Positions 16,227-25,301 of a stretch of 64,000 nt of DNA are shown here, one piece after another. Under the pieces are notes generated by a model. It did not search any database. It saw nothing but the letters and a program-made list of their open reading frames with translations, and had not been told where the DNA came from. How positions within the stretch are numbered: the first letter of the stretch is position 1; every line of letters begins with the position of its first letter. Source of the stretch: Sphingobium limneticum (GTDB taxonomy: Bacteria; Pseudomonadota; Alphaproteobacteria; Sphingomonadales; Sphingomonadaceae); the NCBI RefSeq assembly GCF_008710155.1, contig NZ_VYPZ01000002.1, positions 1 through 64,000 of the forward strand. Direction: 5' to 3'. The position numbers and the translations under genes are program-made.

Positions 16227-17384
16227 TCAGTCCTCCGCGGCTTCGCTCTTGCCGAGTTCGGCCTTGAGCGTGAAGCTATTGACGGTGGCGATCTCCTCGG
16301 TGCCCTTCAGGCCCGACTTGATGATCACGCTGTCGCCGGCACTGTCGCCCAATTGGACGGCGGTTGCCTGGAACCCGGTCTTGGTCCGGACGAAGACGAC
16401 CGACCGGCTCTCTTCCGTCTGCACGGCAGTCAGCGGCACACGGATCGCGCCATCGCCGCCGCTGCCGGTGAGCGCGACCGATGCCGTAACCGGCTCGCCG
16501 ACGCGCCAGAGGCCATCACGATTGTCGAGAGTCGCGATGACGGGAACCAGTCGCGTATTGGCATCGAGCGCCGGCGACACGAACGTCACCTTCGCGGTCG
16601 CCTGTCGACCAGCTGCCTTGATATTCACCGTTGCGCCCGGACGCACCCGGCCCGCATCCTGCGGCTGCAGGTTGAGCGAAAGCGACACGCTCGAAAGGTT
16701 GGCGACGCGGAACAATTCAGCATCCGCCGCGACCGTCTGCCCCAGCACCACGCTGCGGCCGATAACCTGACCCGACATAGGCGCCACGATGCCGATGCGA
16801 TTGAGGCCGCCGCCACCCGTGCCCGCAGCAGAAACCTGCTGCTGCGCCAGACGAAGGGCGATGCGGGCTTCGGTCGCTGCGGTGCGTGCAGCGATGAGAT
16901 CCTGCTCAGGCGAGACGCGCTGCGAAAACAGACGCTGTTCGCGGGCGAGATTGCTGTTCGCCAGAGACAGCCGTGCGCGAGCAGCTTCGGTCTCGGCGTT
17001 GAGCGAGGCGGCCTCGCGGCTCTCGATCACGGCAAGCGTCTGGCCGCGACCGATCGACTGCCCAAGGTTACGGGTCAGCGAAACCACGCGGCCACCGATC
17101 GCGGCCGATACCACCTGCGTGCCCTGAGGGTCGCCATCGATGGTAGCGGGGAGCTCGATCGTGCCCGAGCCGCCCATCATCGGGCGCGCCGTCTGAATGC
17201 CAGCCGATGCGATCTGATCGGCCGAGAGCGTGATCTTGCCCTCTTCGGCTTTCTCCCCTGCCTTTGCTTCAGCAGCGGGTGCCGCGTCGTTGGACGGATT
17301 CTCCTCGGCACCGCTTCCGCAAGCGGCGAGCGCCAGCATCAGGGACAGGGGCAAGGCGGCGTAGATGATCTTCTTAGATGTCAT
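16227..17384 (-). CDS. czcB: RND efflux periplasmic adaptor (membrane fusion protein), CzcB-type
   Basis: A 385-residue lipoprotein with lipobox LALAAC (Cys about residue 22). A low-complexity Ala/Glu-rich linker follows, then the barrel-sandwich hybrid (GRVVSLTRNLGQSIGRGQTL), an alpha-helical hairpin (about residues 125-190), a lipoyl-half return (IVAPMSGQVIGRSVVLGQTV) and a beta-barrel domain. It bridges CzcA and CzcC. No His-rich N-terminal metal-binding stretch, as seen in some CzcB proteins, is present. It lies 3 bp after the czcC stop and 4 bp before czcA. Confidence 0.92.
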   Translation of the reverse strand: MTSKKIIYAALPLSLMLALAACGSGAEENPSNDAAPAAEAKAGEKAEEGKITLSADQIASAGIQTARPMMGGSGTIELPATIDGDPQGTQVVSAAIGGRVVSLTRNLGQSIGRGQTLAVIESREAASLNAETEAARARLSLANSNLAREQRLFSQRVSPEQDLIAARTAATEARIALRLAQQQVSAAGTGGGGLNRIGIVAPMSGQVIGRSVVLGQTVAADAELFRVANLSSVSLSLNLQPQDAGRVRPGATVNIKAAGRQATAKVTFVSPALDANTRLVPVIATLDNRDGLWRVGEPVTASVALTGSGGDGAIRVPLTAVQTEESRSVVFVRTKTGFQATAVQLGDSAGDSVIIKSGLKGTEEIATVNSFTLKAELGKSEAAED

Positions 17385-17387
17385 GGA

Positions 17388-18650
17388 TCAGTTCCCCTGT
17401 TCCGGCGCGGGCGCTGTCAGGCGCTCCAGCTGCGCGCGGGCATTCTGGTAAGAGGCGAGCGCGTCGATGGCCGCGAGGCGCGTCTGGGCGAGCGTACGTT
17501 CGGCATCGAGCAGATCGAGCTGGCCGAACTTGCCTTCGCGATAGCCGATGCGCGCAATACGAGCCGCTTCCTGAGCTGCCTCAAGGGCAGGACCAGTAGC
17601 CGTCTGTGCAGTGACTGCGGCATTCGATGCCGATGTCTGCGCGTCGGTGATGGCCTGCTCGACGTCGAGTGCCGTCATACGCTTCTGGGCTTCCACCTGA
17701 TTGCGCTGCGCGCGAGCCTGCGCGACAGCCGCCTTGCCCGAATTGAAGATCGGGATAGGCATCGTGACCGTGAAGATCAGGGCCGTATCGTTGGTGGCTG
17801 ACAGCCTGCGTAAACCGGGGCCAGCTTCGAGATTGGGGACTCGTTGAGAATTGGCGAGTCGGACATTGGCATCAGCTACGGCAAGGTCCGCGTCTGCGGC
17901 AGCCAGGGCCAGCGTACCTACCGCGCTCGGTGGGACTTCGGGACCGTAGCCACGTGGCAAGCGCTCCAACCAAGCCGTATCGAGCGGTCCGCCCATCGGT
18001 TGCCCAATCCGACGCTCGAGATTAGCGCGGCTGGCCTGTGCCAGCCGGATAGTCCGAACCAGTTCGGCATCGGCGTTGATCTTCGCGACATTGGCGCGCT
18101 GCTCCTCGATTGGAGAGGCCCGCCCGGCCTTTACCCGTACACTCGCAGCGTTCGCGGCGTCGCCGGCTATGCGCGCCTGATCGCGCGCCGTCTGGACACG
18201 CCGTTCGGCAGCAGCCGCTTCGATATACAGCTGCGTGACCTGCAGCCTGATGTCTGCCTGCGTGATCGCCGAGACTAGCAGCGCCTTGTCGGTCTGGGCA
18301 TTAGCGACCGCGATGCGTGCGGACCGCTTGCCACCCAGTTCTATGGGAACAGCCATGCTGACCGTCGACTCGGCGCTACCAACGCCGCGATACGGTCCGC
18401 TTCCTGCGATATTCTCCACCTGCGTCTGCACGGTGGGATTGGGACGAAGACCAGCGACGGTACGTGCGGCGCGGGCCGCTTCGACATTGGCCTGCGCGGC
18501 TTCAGCCGCCGGGGCGCTGCCACCAGCGGCGGCAACCGCCTGATCAAGCGTATAGGGTGATGCCCCCGCTACCGCAGCGGGCATCTCCTGTGCCTGCGCC
18601 ACAGCGACGCAGGACACGGCAGCCAATAAGGCTGCAATGGATCGGAACAT
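17388..18650 (-). CDS. czcC: TolC-family outer-membrane efflux protein, CzcC-type
   Basis: A 420-residue protein with a Sec signal peptide (cleavage near AVAQAQ, residue about 21). It has two TolC-type repeats of long helices, including PIELGGKRSARI in the first half and MPIPIFNSGKAAVAQARAQRN in the second. Homologues form trimeric channels across the outer membrane and periplasm. It is the first gene of the czcCBA block, about 75 bp after the small His-rich gene. Length is normal for the CzcC group. Confidence 0.92.
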   Translation of the reverse strand: MFRSIAALLAAVSCVAVAQAQEMPAAVAGASPYTLDQAVAAAGGSAPAAEAAQANVEAARAARTVAGLRPNPTVQTQVENIAGSGPYRGVGSAESTVSMAVPIELGGKRSARIAVANAQTDKALLVSAITQADIRLQVTQLYIEAAAAERRVQTARDQARIAGDAANAASVRVKAGRASPIEEQRANVAKINADAELVRTIRLAQASRANLERRIGQPMGGPLDTAWLERLPRGYGPEVPPSAVGTLALAAADADLAVADANVRLANSQRVPNLEAGPGLRRLSATNDTALIFTVTMPIPIFNSGKAAVAQARAQRNQVEAQKRMTALDVEQAITDAQTSASNAAVTAQTATGPALEAAQEAARIARIGYREGKFGQLDLLDAERTLAQTRLAAIDALASYQNARAQLERLTAPAPEQGN

Positions 18651-18724
18651 GAATAGGAATCCTGAACACGAGTCATGGACGACCGGCGGCCTGAATTCAG
18701 GCGCAACGGTCCACTATGGCTCTG

Positions 18725-19060
18725 TCAGGCTATGGGTGGGCGTAGGTCGGGACCGATGGCCCAGCGCTTGGACGGGATCGGCGCAGGAATGAACGCAGGA
18801 GCGTTCACCGCGGAGGGGAGCACATCATCGCTGGCCGAAGCCGGCACAAACGCCGGAGCGCCCTGACAACCACCATGATGGTGCGGCATGCCCTTGTCGG
18901 CATCACCCTGCGTCTGGTCGGCATCGCCATCGCTATGCACGTAACCGGAGCATTCGATCGTGGGCGCCTGAGCGTTAGGAACTTCCTGAGCATGCACCAT
19001 CGTCGTCGTCAGCATGGACAACGAAATCAGGCAGAGCAGGAAACGTCCCAAGCGGCGCAT
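18725..19060 (-). CDS. Small secreted His-rich protein, CzcI-like
   Basis: A 111-residue protein with a signal peptide (LLCLISLSMLTTTMVHAQ). The mature part is rich in Asp and His, with YVHSDGDADQ and GMPHHHGGCQG, a likely metal-binding patch. It ends with a Pro/Ala-rich tail. A small periplasmic His-rich protein before czcCBA matches the position of CzcI in other metal operons, where it is thought to modulate expression or buffer metal. Sequence similarity to CzcI is only stylistic. It is the first gene of the minus-strand cluster, and the promoter should lie in the AT-rich DNA above 19060. Confidence 0.65.
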   Translation of the reverse strand: MRRLGRFLLCLISLSMLTTTMVHAQEVPNAQAPTIECSGYVHSDGDADQTQGDADKGMPHHHGGCQGAPAFVPASASDDVLPSAVNAPAFIPAPIPSKRWAIGPDLRPPIA

Positions 19061-19576
19061 GACAGGCTACATAGTAGGCTTTCCGCAGAATGTCATCTGC
19101 AAAAGTAAAATCGCGGCATATTGGACTGTTTCTGAATGTTACATCAGATCATTGTGCCATGATAGCGCACTGATACACCATATCATCACGGATTAACTTT
19201 ACCTAAACTATGATGCGATCGAATATACATCATGGCGCCGATAAGTATCATCCGAATAAATTTACATACCAGCCCAGACACAAGGCGCAATTTGCCAAAA
19301 TAGCCAACCCCCGTCTTATGGGCATTACAGAACCATCGGAATAACACAGCACATCAGGCAGAGGCTTTGTGAGGCCGCTTCATCGGCAATGCCTACATGG
19401 ACCTCAGAAGCGCTCCGTCATTCGTCATCATTGATATGATGCCGCTGAGCGCCGAACGTGTCCGCGATCTACCCCGGACCTCGCCGCGATCTTCGTGAAT
19501 CTGATTTGTCGGCATGGCCGCCAGCGACACTTGTCCGCCAGCAGACCCCTTTGCCGCGCCCATAAAACAAGGATCG

Positions 19577-19625
19577 GAGCAGAAGTTGACAATGCCCCCC
19601 TTCCAGAGGAGCAGAAGTTGAAAAT
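19577..19625. repeat. 17-bp direct repeats, possible IS21-family end remnant
   Basis: Copies at 19577-19593 and 19609-19625 differ at one base (GAGCAGAAGTTGA followed by CAAT or AAAT). Repeated blocks of this type, next to runs of C, recall the multiple terminal repeats of IS21-family elements. No istA or istB coding sequence remains. The identification rests on remembered pattern and is weak. Confidence 0.35.
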
Positions 19626-19672
19626 CAGCCGTGATCCTCTGATGACAAAAGCACCGGAAACTCTGGGGGGTC

Positions 19673-19729
19673 AGGAGCAGTCTTGCTGACAACCGACACA
19701 ACTTGTCGGTTGTCAGTAAGACTGCTCCT
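19673..19729. repeat. Long hairpin with 26-bp arms
   Basis: Arms at 19673-19698 and 19704-19729 are complementary at 25 of 26 positions with a 5-nt loop. The innermost part is TGACAACCGACA / TGTCGGTTGTCA. It is followed by no T-run on either side, so a simple terminator is doubtful. It sits 100 bp beyond the end of the gamma-glutamyltransferase gene and just right of possible insertion-sequence remnants. It may be a transposon end, a recombination site or a dimeric-protein binding site. Confidence 0.7.
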
Positions 19730-19828
19730 TCAGTTCATTTTCGTGATCCTCTGGGATGCAAGAATGGCCGATTTCGAGCGCGCGCCCATCTTCGCCTTTC
19801 CGTACATACAGGGCCACGCCGTGCCGCT

Positions 19829-21655
19829 TCAGAAGCCCACGGCATAGCCCATGCGGCGTGGATCAGCCCCGCCCATGCGGGCGCCCGACGCATCGGCCAA
19901 TATCCCCTGCACGCTGCCGATGGCATAGGGACCGACCTGCTCGACCCGGTGCCCCATCGCGCCCAGCCCTTGCAGCACCGGGTCGGCGAAACGTCCTTCC
20001 GCCTGCACGGTGATCGCCGCGCCCGCCTTGTAGAAATTGGGGTCCGCATCCAGCGCGAAGCGCGGCGCCTCGATCGCTGCCTGTATCGACATGCCGCGGT
20101 CGACGACATTGACCAGAAACTGGAACTGCGTCTGGCCGATCGTCTCGCCGCCTGGCGATCCGAACACCAGCTTCAGCCGCCCCTTGTCCAGCACGATCGT
20201 GGGGCCATTGCCCAGCAATGCAATCTTGCCCGGCGCGACGGCGTTGGGATGCCCCGCATAGGGCGCGGAAGACCCCACCCGCAGCCCGTTGTTGAACAGG
20301 ATGCCGGTGTCGCCCATCACCAGGAACGTGCCGAAGCCGCCGCCCACCGTCGTCGTGACCGCGATGGCGTTGCCGTCCGCATCGACCGCCGACAGGCTCG
20401 TCGTGTCTCCGCCCCGCGTCCGATCTTCATCCCGTGAACGCCATGTCGCCTGGTCAAAGCCCGCAATCCGCGCACCTTCGGGATAGACGCCCGCCTTGGC
20501 GGGATCGATCAGTTTGCGCCGCTGCGCCGCGAACGCCTTGGACAGCAGCATGTCGACCGGCACCTTTGCAAAGGCAGGATCGGCCGCATAGCGATAGACA
20601 TCCGCTTTCGCGACCTTGATCGCCTCGATCAACAGATGCGTCAGCCGCAGCCCGTCGGCGGGCAAAGTCGCCAGATCGAACCCCTCCACCAGATTCAGCT
20701 GCTCGCATAGCTCCAGCCCGGTGCGCGATGTCAGCGGGCTGGCATGAACATCCAGTCCGCGATAATTGGTGGTGACCGGATCGCTCCATCGCGGCTGATA
20801 GGCTTTGAGGTCGTCCAGCCGCAGCCAGCCGCCCGTCTGGGTCGAGAAACGTGCAAATTCCTGCGCGATCGGCCCGGTGTAGAAATAGTCGTAGGCCGCC
20901 TGCAAGGCCCGGTCCCGGTCCAAGCCGCCTTTCAGCGCGGCCGTCTCGGCATCAGCCAGCGCCTGGAATGTTTTGGCCAGATCGGGATTGCGGAACAGCG
21001 ACCGCGGCGCAGGCGGTTCCCCGGCGGGCAGAAAGATGGCCGCGCTGGTGGGATACAGTGCCAGCGTCTTGCGCGCGCGGGTGATGAAATTGGCGATCGA
21101 TGCATCCAGCGGATGACCGTCGCGTGCATAGCCGATCGCCGGCTCCAGCAAGGTGGACAAAGGCAGTTTGCCAAATCTTCGCGCCAGCGCGATCCAGCCA
21201 CCGAACGCGCCCGGCACGGCCAGCGCCTTGGGCCCATGGTCCAGCGCCTTGGGATCGCCTTGGGGGTCCAGCAGGCGCGGCGCAGCGCCCGTGAAGGCCA
21301 GCGAATGCACCTTGCCTGCCTTGCGATCCAGACAGGTGGCAAAACCATTGCCCCCCGCGCTGGATGCCCATGGTTCCACGACATTCATCACCGCCATGGC
21401 CGCGACCACGGCGTCGGCCGCCGTGCCGCCCCGCATCAACATACGTGTACCCGCCATGGCCGCCAGCGGGTGCCCGGCCGTGACCCCGCCGTTGGGCATG
21501 GGTACCTCGACACGATGGGCCGCAACGGTGGCGCTGCCGGTCCGGGGGGCATCGGGCGCCCGGCTCCCCGACTGGGCCAGCGCGCGTGCCGGCAGAGCAG
21601 CGACAAAGGCGCCGGTCAAGCCGGCGGCGATGAGTTCCCGACGGTCCAAGGGCAT
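19829..21655 (-). CDS. Gamma-glutamyltransferase family protein (Tat signal)
   Basis: A 608-residue Ntn hydrolase. The N-terminus MPLDRRELIAAGLTGAFVAA looks like a Tat signal, cleaved near ALAQ. The autocatalytic and nucleophilic Thr is most likely Thr418, the first residue of TTSLSAVDADG, equivalent to TTHYSVVD in E. coli enzyme. GGFG and PSAPYAGHPN-type substrate-loop segments and a SPGGETI-like loop follow. These enzymes cleave gamma-glutamyl or related amides in the periplasm. The ATG at 21655 has AAAGAG upstream; a longer frame exists but would bury the signal peptide. It lies 76 bp downstream of the TonB receptor gene, same strand. Confidence 0.88.
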   Translation of the reverse strand: MPLDRRELIAAGLTGAFVAALPARALAQSGSRAPDAPRTGSATVAAHRVEVPMPNGGVTAGHPLAAMAGTRMLMRGGTAADAVVAAMAVMNVVEPWASSAGGNGFATCLDRKAGKVHSLAFTGAAPRLLDPQGDPKALDHGPKALAVPGAFGGWIALARRFGKLPLSTLLEPAIGYARDGHPLDASIANFITRARKTLALYPTSAAIFLPAGEPPAPRSLFRNPDLAKTFQALADAETAALKGGLDRDRALQAAYDYFYTGPIAQEFARFSTQTGGWLRLDDLKAYQPRWSDPVTTNYRGLDVHASPLTSRTGLELCEQLNLVEGFDLATLPADGLRLTHLLIEAIKVAKADVYRYAADPAFAKVPVDMLLSKAFAAQRRKLIDPAKAGVYPEGARIAGFDQATWRSRDEDRTRGGDTTSLSAVDADGNAIAVTTTVGGGFGTFLVMGDTGILFNNGLRVGSSAPYAGHPNAVAPGKIALLGNGPTIVLDKGRLKLVFGSPGGETIGQTQFQFLVNVVDRGMSIQAAIEAPRFALDADPNFYKAGAAITVQAEGRFADPVLQGLGAMGHRVEQVGPYAIGSVQGILADASGARMGGADPRRMGYAVGF

Positions 21656-21731
21656 ATCAGTCTCTTTTCTTGATCGCAGGAGAGAAAGGGCGCAGCATCC
21701 CGGCGGACGCCGCATCCTTTTACCATAGTCT

Positions 21732-24700
21732 TCAGAAGACCTTCTTCAGGCTGGTATACCAGTAGCGCGCCTGCGGCTGGTAGAGGTTCGACAGATAGCC
21801 GCCCGACGAAAGCGGCGGATCCTTGTCGAAGATGTTGCGCGCACCGATCTGGATGGTCGTGCCGTTCAACGGCCCGTCATTCTTGATCGTGTACTGACCA
21901 TAGAGGTTGACGGTAGTCTGTCCCTTCACGGTCCAGGGATTGGCCGCCGCATCGCGCACGCCATTTTCATAGACGCTGTCGATATATTGGGTGAAGGCGC
22001 CTAGCTTCCACGGACCCAGCGACCAGTCAAAGGTCGCCGATATGCGCCAGCGTGGCTGGCCGTCGCGACCGATGACGTCGCCACCGCCCTGGATCGGCAC
22101 ACCGGCGTTGATCTGACCGGCCGCCTGTCCGGCAATCACCTGCTGCACACCGGCAGGCGCATCGACGAAATAGCTGATCAGGCGCGATGCGTTGACGTTC
22201 AGCGAGAAGCTGCCAATCCCGGTATTGGGCAGCACATAGTCCAGATTGAAATCGATACCCTGGACGGTGACCGGCAGCAGGTTCTGGAAGTTGGCGATGA
22301 CATAAAGAAGTTCGCCAACGGGCGCGAGGCCGGTGCCGTTCGTCCGCGCGATATCGTCCGCCGTCGGATCACGGCGAATGACATTGGGATTGCTGCTCCC
22401 CTGAACGCGCATCAGATAATCGAGATTGAGCGCATTCTGATAGTCCAGCAGACCTACGACATTCTTTTGCTGGATCTTCCACCGATCGACCGTGAAGGTG
22501 ACCTTGCCAAGGCCATCGCCCAGTTGCGGAGAAAAGACCGCGCCAAAGCTCCAGCTGGTGGATTCTTCAGGCTTCAGATTGGGGTTGCCGCCGCTGCGAC
22601 GCAGCACCGACACGTTGCAGACGGCACTGGAGAAATTGGCCGCGCGGCGGGCGCGGACGTCGGCGTCGCACAGCACATAGTCGAAACCGCCATTAACGCG
22701 ATCCAGCGTGGACGTGTTGATGACTTCCAGGTTCGGCGCGCGGAAGCCCTGGCTCCACGAACCGCGCAACATCATGCCTTCCAGCAACTCCCACGACGCC
22801 GCGACCTTGGGCTTGGCGACCGATCCGACGTCGCTATAATCCTCGTACCGACCGGCCAGCTGGAAATTCAGGCGCCGGAACATCGGGATGTTCATTTCCG
22901 GGCTGAAGATCGGGATGGCCAGTTCGGCATAGGCCGACTTCACGTTGCGCTTGCCGCGCACGTCCGGGCTGGGGCTGGCACCGCCAAGGTCCGAACCGTA
23001 GAAGACGCCGGTGACGGCGTCGGTATAGGTGGTATCAACGCCGGCAATGCCGCCCTGATAGGTCGAGCGATTGTCGTGATAGGTTTCGCGGCGCCATTCG
23101 ATACCGGCCGCGACACCGATGCTATTGTCCGCCCACAAACCCAGCAGATTGGCATTCGACACCTTGAAGTCCCACAAGGCCAGCGACGTGCGGGTCTTGC
23201 GGGTGGCCTCTATCATGAAGCTGTCGATCGTCGCCTGGTTGTTGGGCGTGCAATCGCCGACCGATGGCGTGTTGACGCAACCGCCGTTGAAGGGATTGTA
23301 AGCGTCAGACGTCGTGCGATTGATGGCTGCCTGAAGCAACGTGTTGGAGAAATTTTCCTGCGTGTCCGCAGCGGTCGCCCAATTATAAAGGCCCGCCGAT
23401 TCCCATTCGAAATTGCCGACATTGCCGCGCAGGCCGCCCAGGAACCGATATTGGTAATTGGTGACGTCCACCTTGCGTGACCCCACATCGGCGTAAGTCA
23501 GCGACGTGATCTGGATCGGCAGGCCGGTTACCGGGACGACCGCGGGATCCAGCCCCGGCAGGCGATTGGGCGATCCAACAGGCCCAAGCGGGTTCCAATA
23601 GGCATTGGCCGCCACGGTGATCGGAATATTGGCCAGCGATCCGGGCGCCCCGATGGTCGAGCTGGTCTTGCCACGATAGAAGCCGAGTTCGCCGAAGAAA
23701 GACAGCGAGTCAGACAGTTCATAGTTCAGATAAGAGAAGATGTTGATACGCTTGACCGATGGCTGCACGGTCAGGTCGTCGAAGGTCGCGGGCGAATTGA
23801 AACGAAGATTGGAATCCGCGCCCGACATTTCCGTCACGCCATTGCCGTCGTCATAACAGGTGTTGGGCGTGCCCGACGCGATGCGACATCCTGCATTGGC
23901 GCTGGGCTGGATATGAAACTGGCCGGAACTGTTCGTGAAGGCTGTGCCGTTGCTGGTCAGCGTCCGGTTCAGGAACACCGCGCCGCCGCCGGGGCGAACG
24001 ACCCGGAACGTGCCCCATGGCGTAGCCGTAGCCGTGCCGTTCCATGCCGCGACATTGGCGAAAGGAGTTCCGGCCACATAACCACGACGGTCGACGCTGG
24101 CGGTATAATCCTGATCGCTCAGATATAATTTCGATTTCTGCGCATAGCCGCCGAATATCGAGATATTGCCGCGTCCTTCGTTGAAATCGAAACCGACAAG
24201 ACCATTGGCCTGAAATTCGCGAAGATTGGTCCCTTCGGCGCCGCCATATTGAACGTCGAACTTAGCGCCTTTATAATCGGAGTTGAGGACGTTGTTGACG
24301 ACGCCCGCGACTGCATCCGATCCATATAGCGCCGCGGCCCCGTCGCGAAGCACTTCGACACGAGAGATATTGCCGACCGGAATGGTGTTGGCATTATAGC
24401 CGAATGTCGGCACGCCGGAATCGACGACACCCGTGATCGCCTGCGACGTCGGGTGCAATACGGTACGGCGGCCATTGATCAGGAGCAGCGTATTGCCCTG
24501 GCCAAGGCCGCGCAAGGACACGGTCGAAACGTCGCCGCGCGCGGCATTCGCATTACCGCCACCCAGTACCTGTTCATTGAAAGTGACGCCGCCAAGTTGT
24601 GGGATGGATCGATAAAGATCCGCGCCGGATACGGCCGCGACCGCTTCGATCTGGTCTTCGCCCACAATGCTGACCGGCAATGCCCCGGCCGTGTTTGCGC

Positions 24701-24857
24701 CCCTGATCTGAGAACCGATCACGACGATTTCCGCACTGGGCGGTTCGTCGGCCTGTGGCGCGACGTCGTTGGCGCCTTGTGCCTGTACCGTGCCGGCCGT
24801 CAATGCCCAAAGACTGACACCTGCGAGCGCGACTATTGTCTTCCTGCTACTGCTCAT
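21732..24857 (-). CDS. TonB-dependent receptor (large, 1041 residues)
   Basis: An outer-membrane active transporter. The signal peptide ends near TVQAQ. A TonB-box-like EIVVIGSQ is followed by the plug domain (ALPVSIVGEDQIEA, GQGNTLLLINGRRT, VEVLRDGAAALYGSDAVAGVVN). The long 22-strand barrel includes GNPNLKPEESTSWSFG and ends ARYWYTSLKKVF with the terminal Phe. The start ATG 24857 is preceded by GGGAAGA; an upstream in-frame ATG would add a non-signal extension. It is divergent from a second gamma-glutamyltransferase and upstream of the first, so it probably imports a peptide or glutamyl compound processed by them. Confidence 0.95.
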   Translation of the reverse strand: MSSSRKTIVALAGVSLWALTAGTVQAQGANDVAPQADEPPSAEIVVIGSQIRGANTAGALPVSIVGEDQIEAVAAVSGADLYRSIPQLGGVTFNEQVLGGGNANAARGDVSTVSLRGLGQGNTLLLINGRRTVLHPTSQAITGVVDSGVPTFGYNANTIPVGNISRVEVLRDGAAALYGSDAVAGVVNNVLNSDYKGAKFDVQYGGAEGTNLREFQANGLVGFDFNEGRGNISIFGGYAQKSKLYLSDQDYTASVDRRGYVAGTPFANVAAWNGTATATPWGTFRVVRPGGGAVFLNRTLTSNGTAFTNSSGQFHIQPSANAGCRIASGTPNTCYDDGNGVTEMSGADSNLRFNSPATFDDLTVQPSVKRINIFSYLNYELSDSLSFFGELGFYRGKTSSTIGAPGSLANIPITVAANAYWNPLGPVGSPNRLPGLDPAVVPVTGLPIQITSLTYADVGSRKVDVTNYQYRFLGGLRGNVGNFEWESAGLYNWATAADTQENFSNTLLQAAINRTTSDAYNPFNGGCVNTPSVGDCTPNNQATIDSFMIEATRKTRTSLALWDFKVSNANLLGLWADNSIGVAAGIEWRRETYHDNRSTYQGGIAGVDTTYTDAVTGVFYGSDLGGASPSPDVRGKRNVKSAYAELAIPIFSPEMNIPMFRRLNFQLAGRYEDYSDVGSVAKPKVAASWELLEGMMLRGSWSQGFRAPNLEVINTSTLDRVNGGFDYVLCDADVRARRAANFSSAVCNVSVLRRSGGNPNLKPEESTSWSFGAVFSPQLGDGLGKVTFTVDRWKIQQKNVVGLLDYQNALNLDYLMRVQGSSNPNVIRRDPTADDIARTNGTGLAPVGELLYVIANFQNLLPVTVQGIDFNLDYVLPNTGIGSFSLNVNASRLISYFVDAPAGVQQVIAGQAAGQINAGVPIQGGGDVIGRDGQPRWRISATFDWSLGPWKLGAFTQYIDSVYENGVRDAAANPWTVKGQTTVNLYGQYTIKNDGPLNGTTIQIGARNIFDKDPPLSSGGYLSNLYQPQARYWYTSLKKVF

Positions 24858-25301
24858 GGTTCGTTCTTCCCCTGTTATGAAGCACATGCGCCGACCCTCC
24901 CGACGCGAGACCTTTTCAGTTCAGCGATCGGGATGGCGCGAAATAAGGGCGCCGAAAATTGAAAGACGGCCGCCACAATTGACGTTGGTTCAGAGCTTGC
25001 ATTGGCGGACCCTCCCGAAAACTGGAGTTCCGGCATTCTCTCCCGGCACGGATTGCCTAGATTGCCACTACCCTCACAGCGGCAAAGTCAGTCGGACGCA
25101 ACATCCGCAATTACGTACGATCCTTCATGTAAAACAAATGAACGCGAAATTTCCGCCATGAATTTTGAAATATTTTGTAATATTTCAATTTTCTTCGGCA
25201 GGTGGAGGATCTGGGCGACTTGCGCGTTATGAATGACGTCGGCAGGCACGCGTCTTCCCTCGGGCTGCACCTCCAATGCCGACCACAGGGGATTTTCACT
25301 G
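24858..25301. other. Divergent promoter region between TonB receptor and second GGT
   Basis: About 445 bp separate the two divergent starts. The DNA is AT-richer around 25120-25200 (tracts such as TTTTGAAATATTTTG), as expected for promoters. Short open frames here have no domain. No clear inverted-repeat operator was identified, and no regulator gene is adjacent. Confidence 0.5.

Larger units (their letters stand above)
19061..19828. other. Gene-poor 770-bp stretch between metal cluster and peptidase locus
   Basis: No convincing gene is present. From 19080 to 19300 the DNA is distinctly AT-richer than its surroundings and probably contains the czc promoter and operators, but no metalloregulator gene is visible in the window. 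From about 19570 to 19730 there are direct repeats and a long hairpin described separately. A minus-strand frame (19393-19701) has no recognisable domain and unlikely composition, so I do not call it a gene. Confidence 0.6.

Noticed and set aside
19393..19701. A 102-codon minus-strand frame in the gene-poor stretch
   Set aside because: It overlaps the direct repeats and half the hairpin, lacks a ribosome site and shows no known domain.
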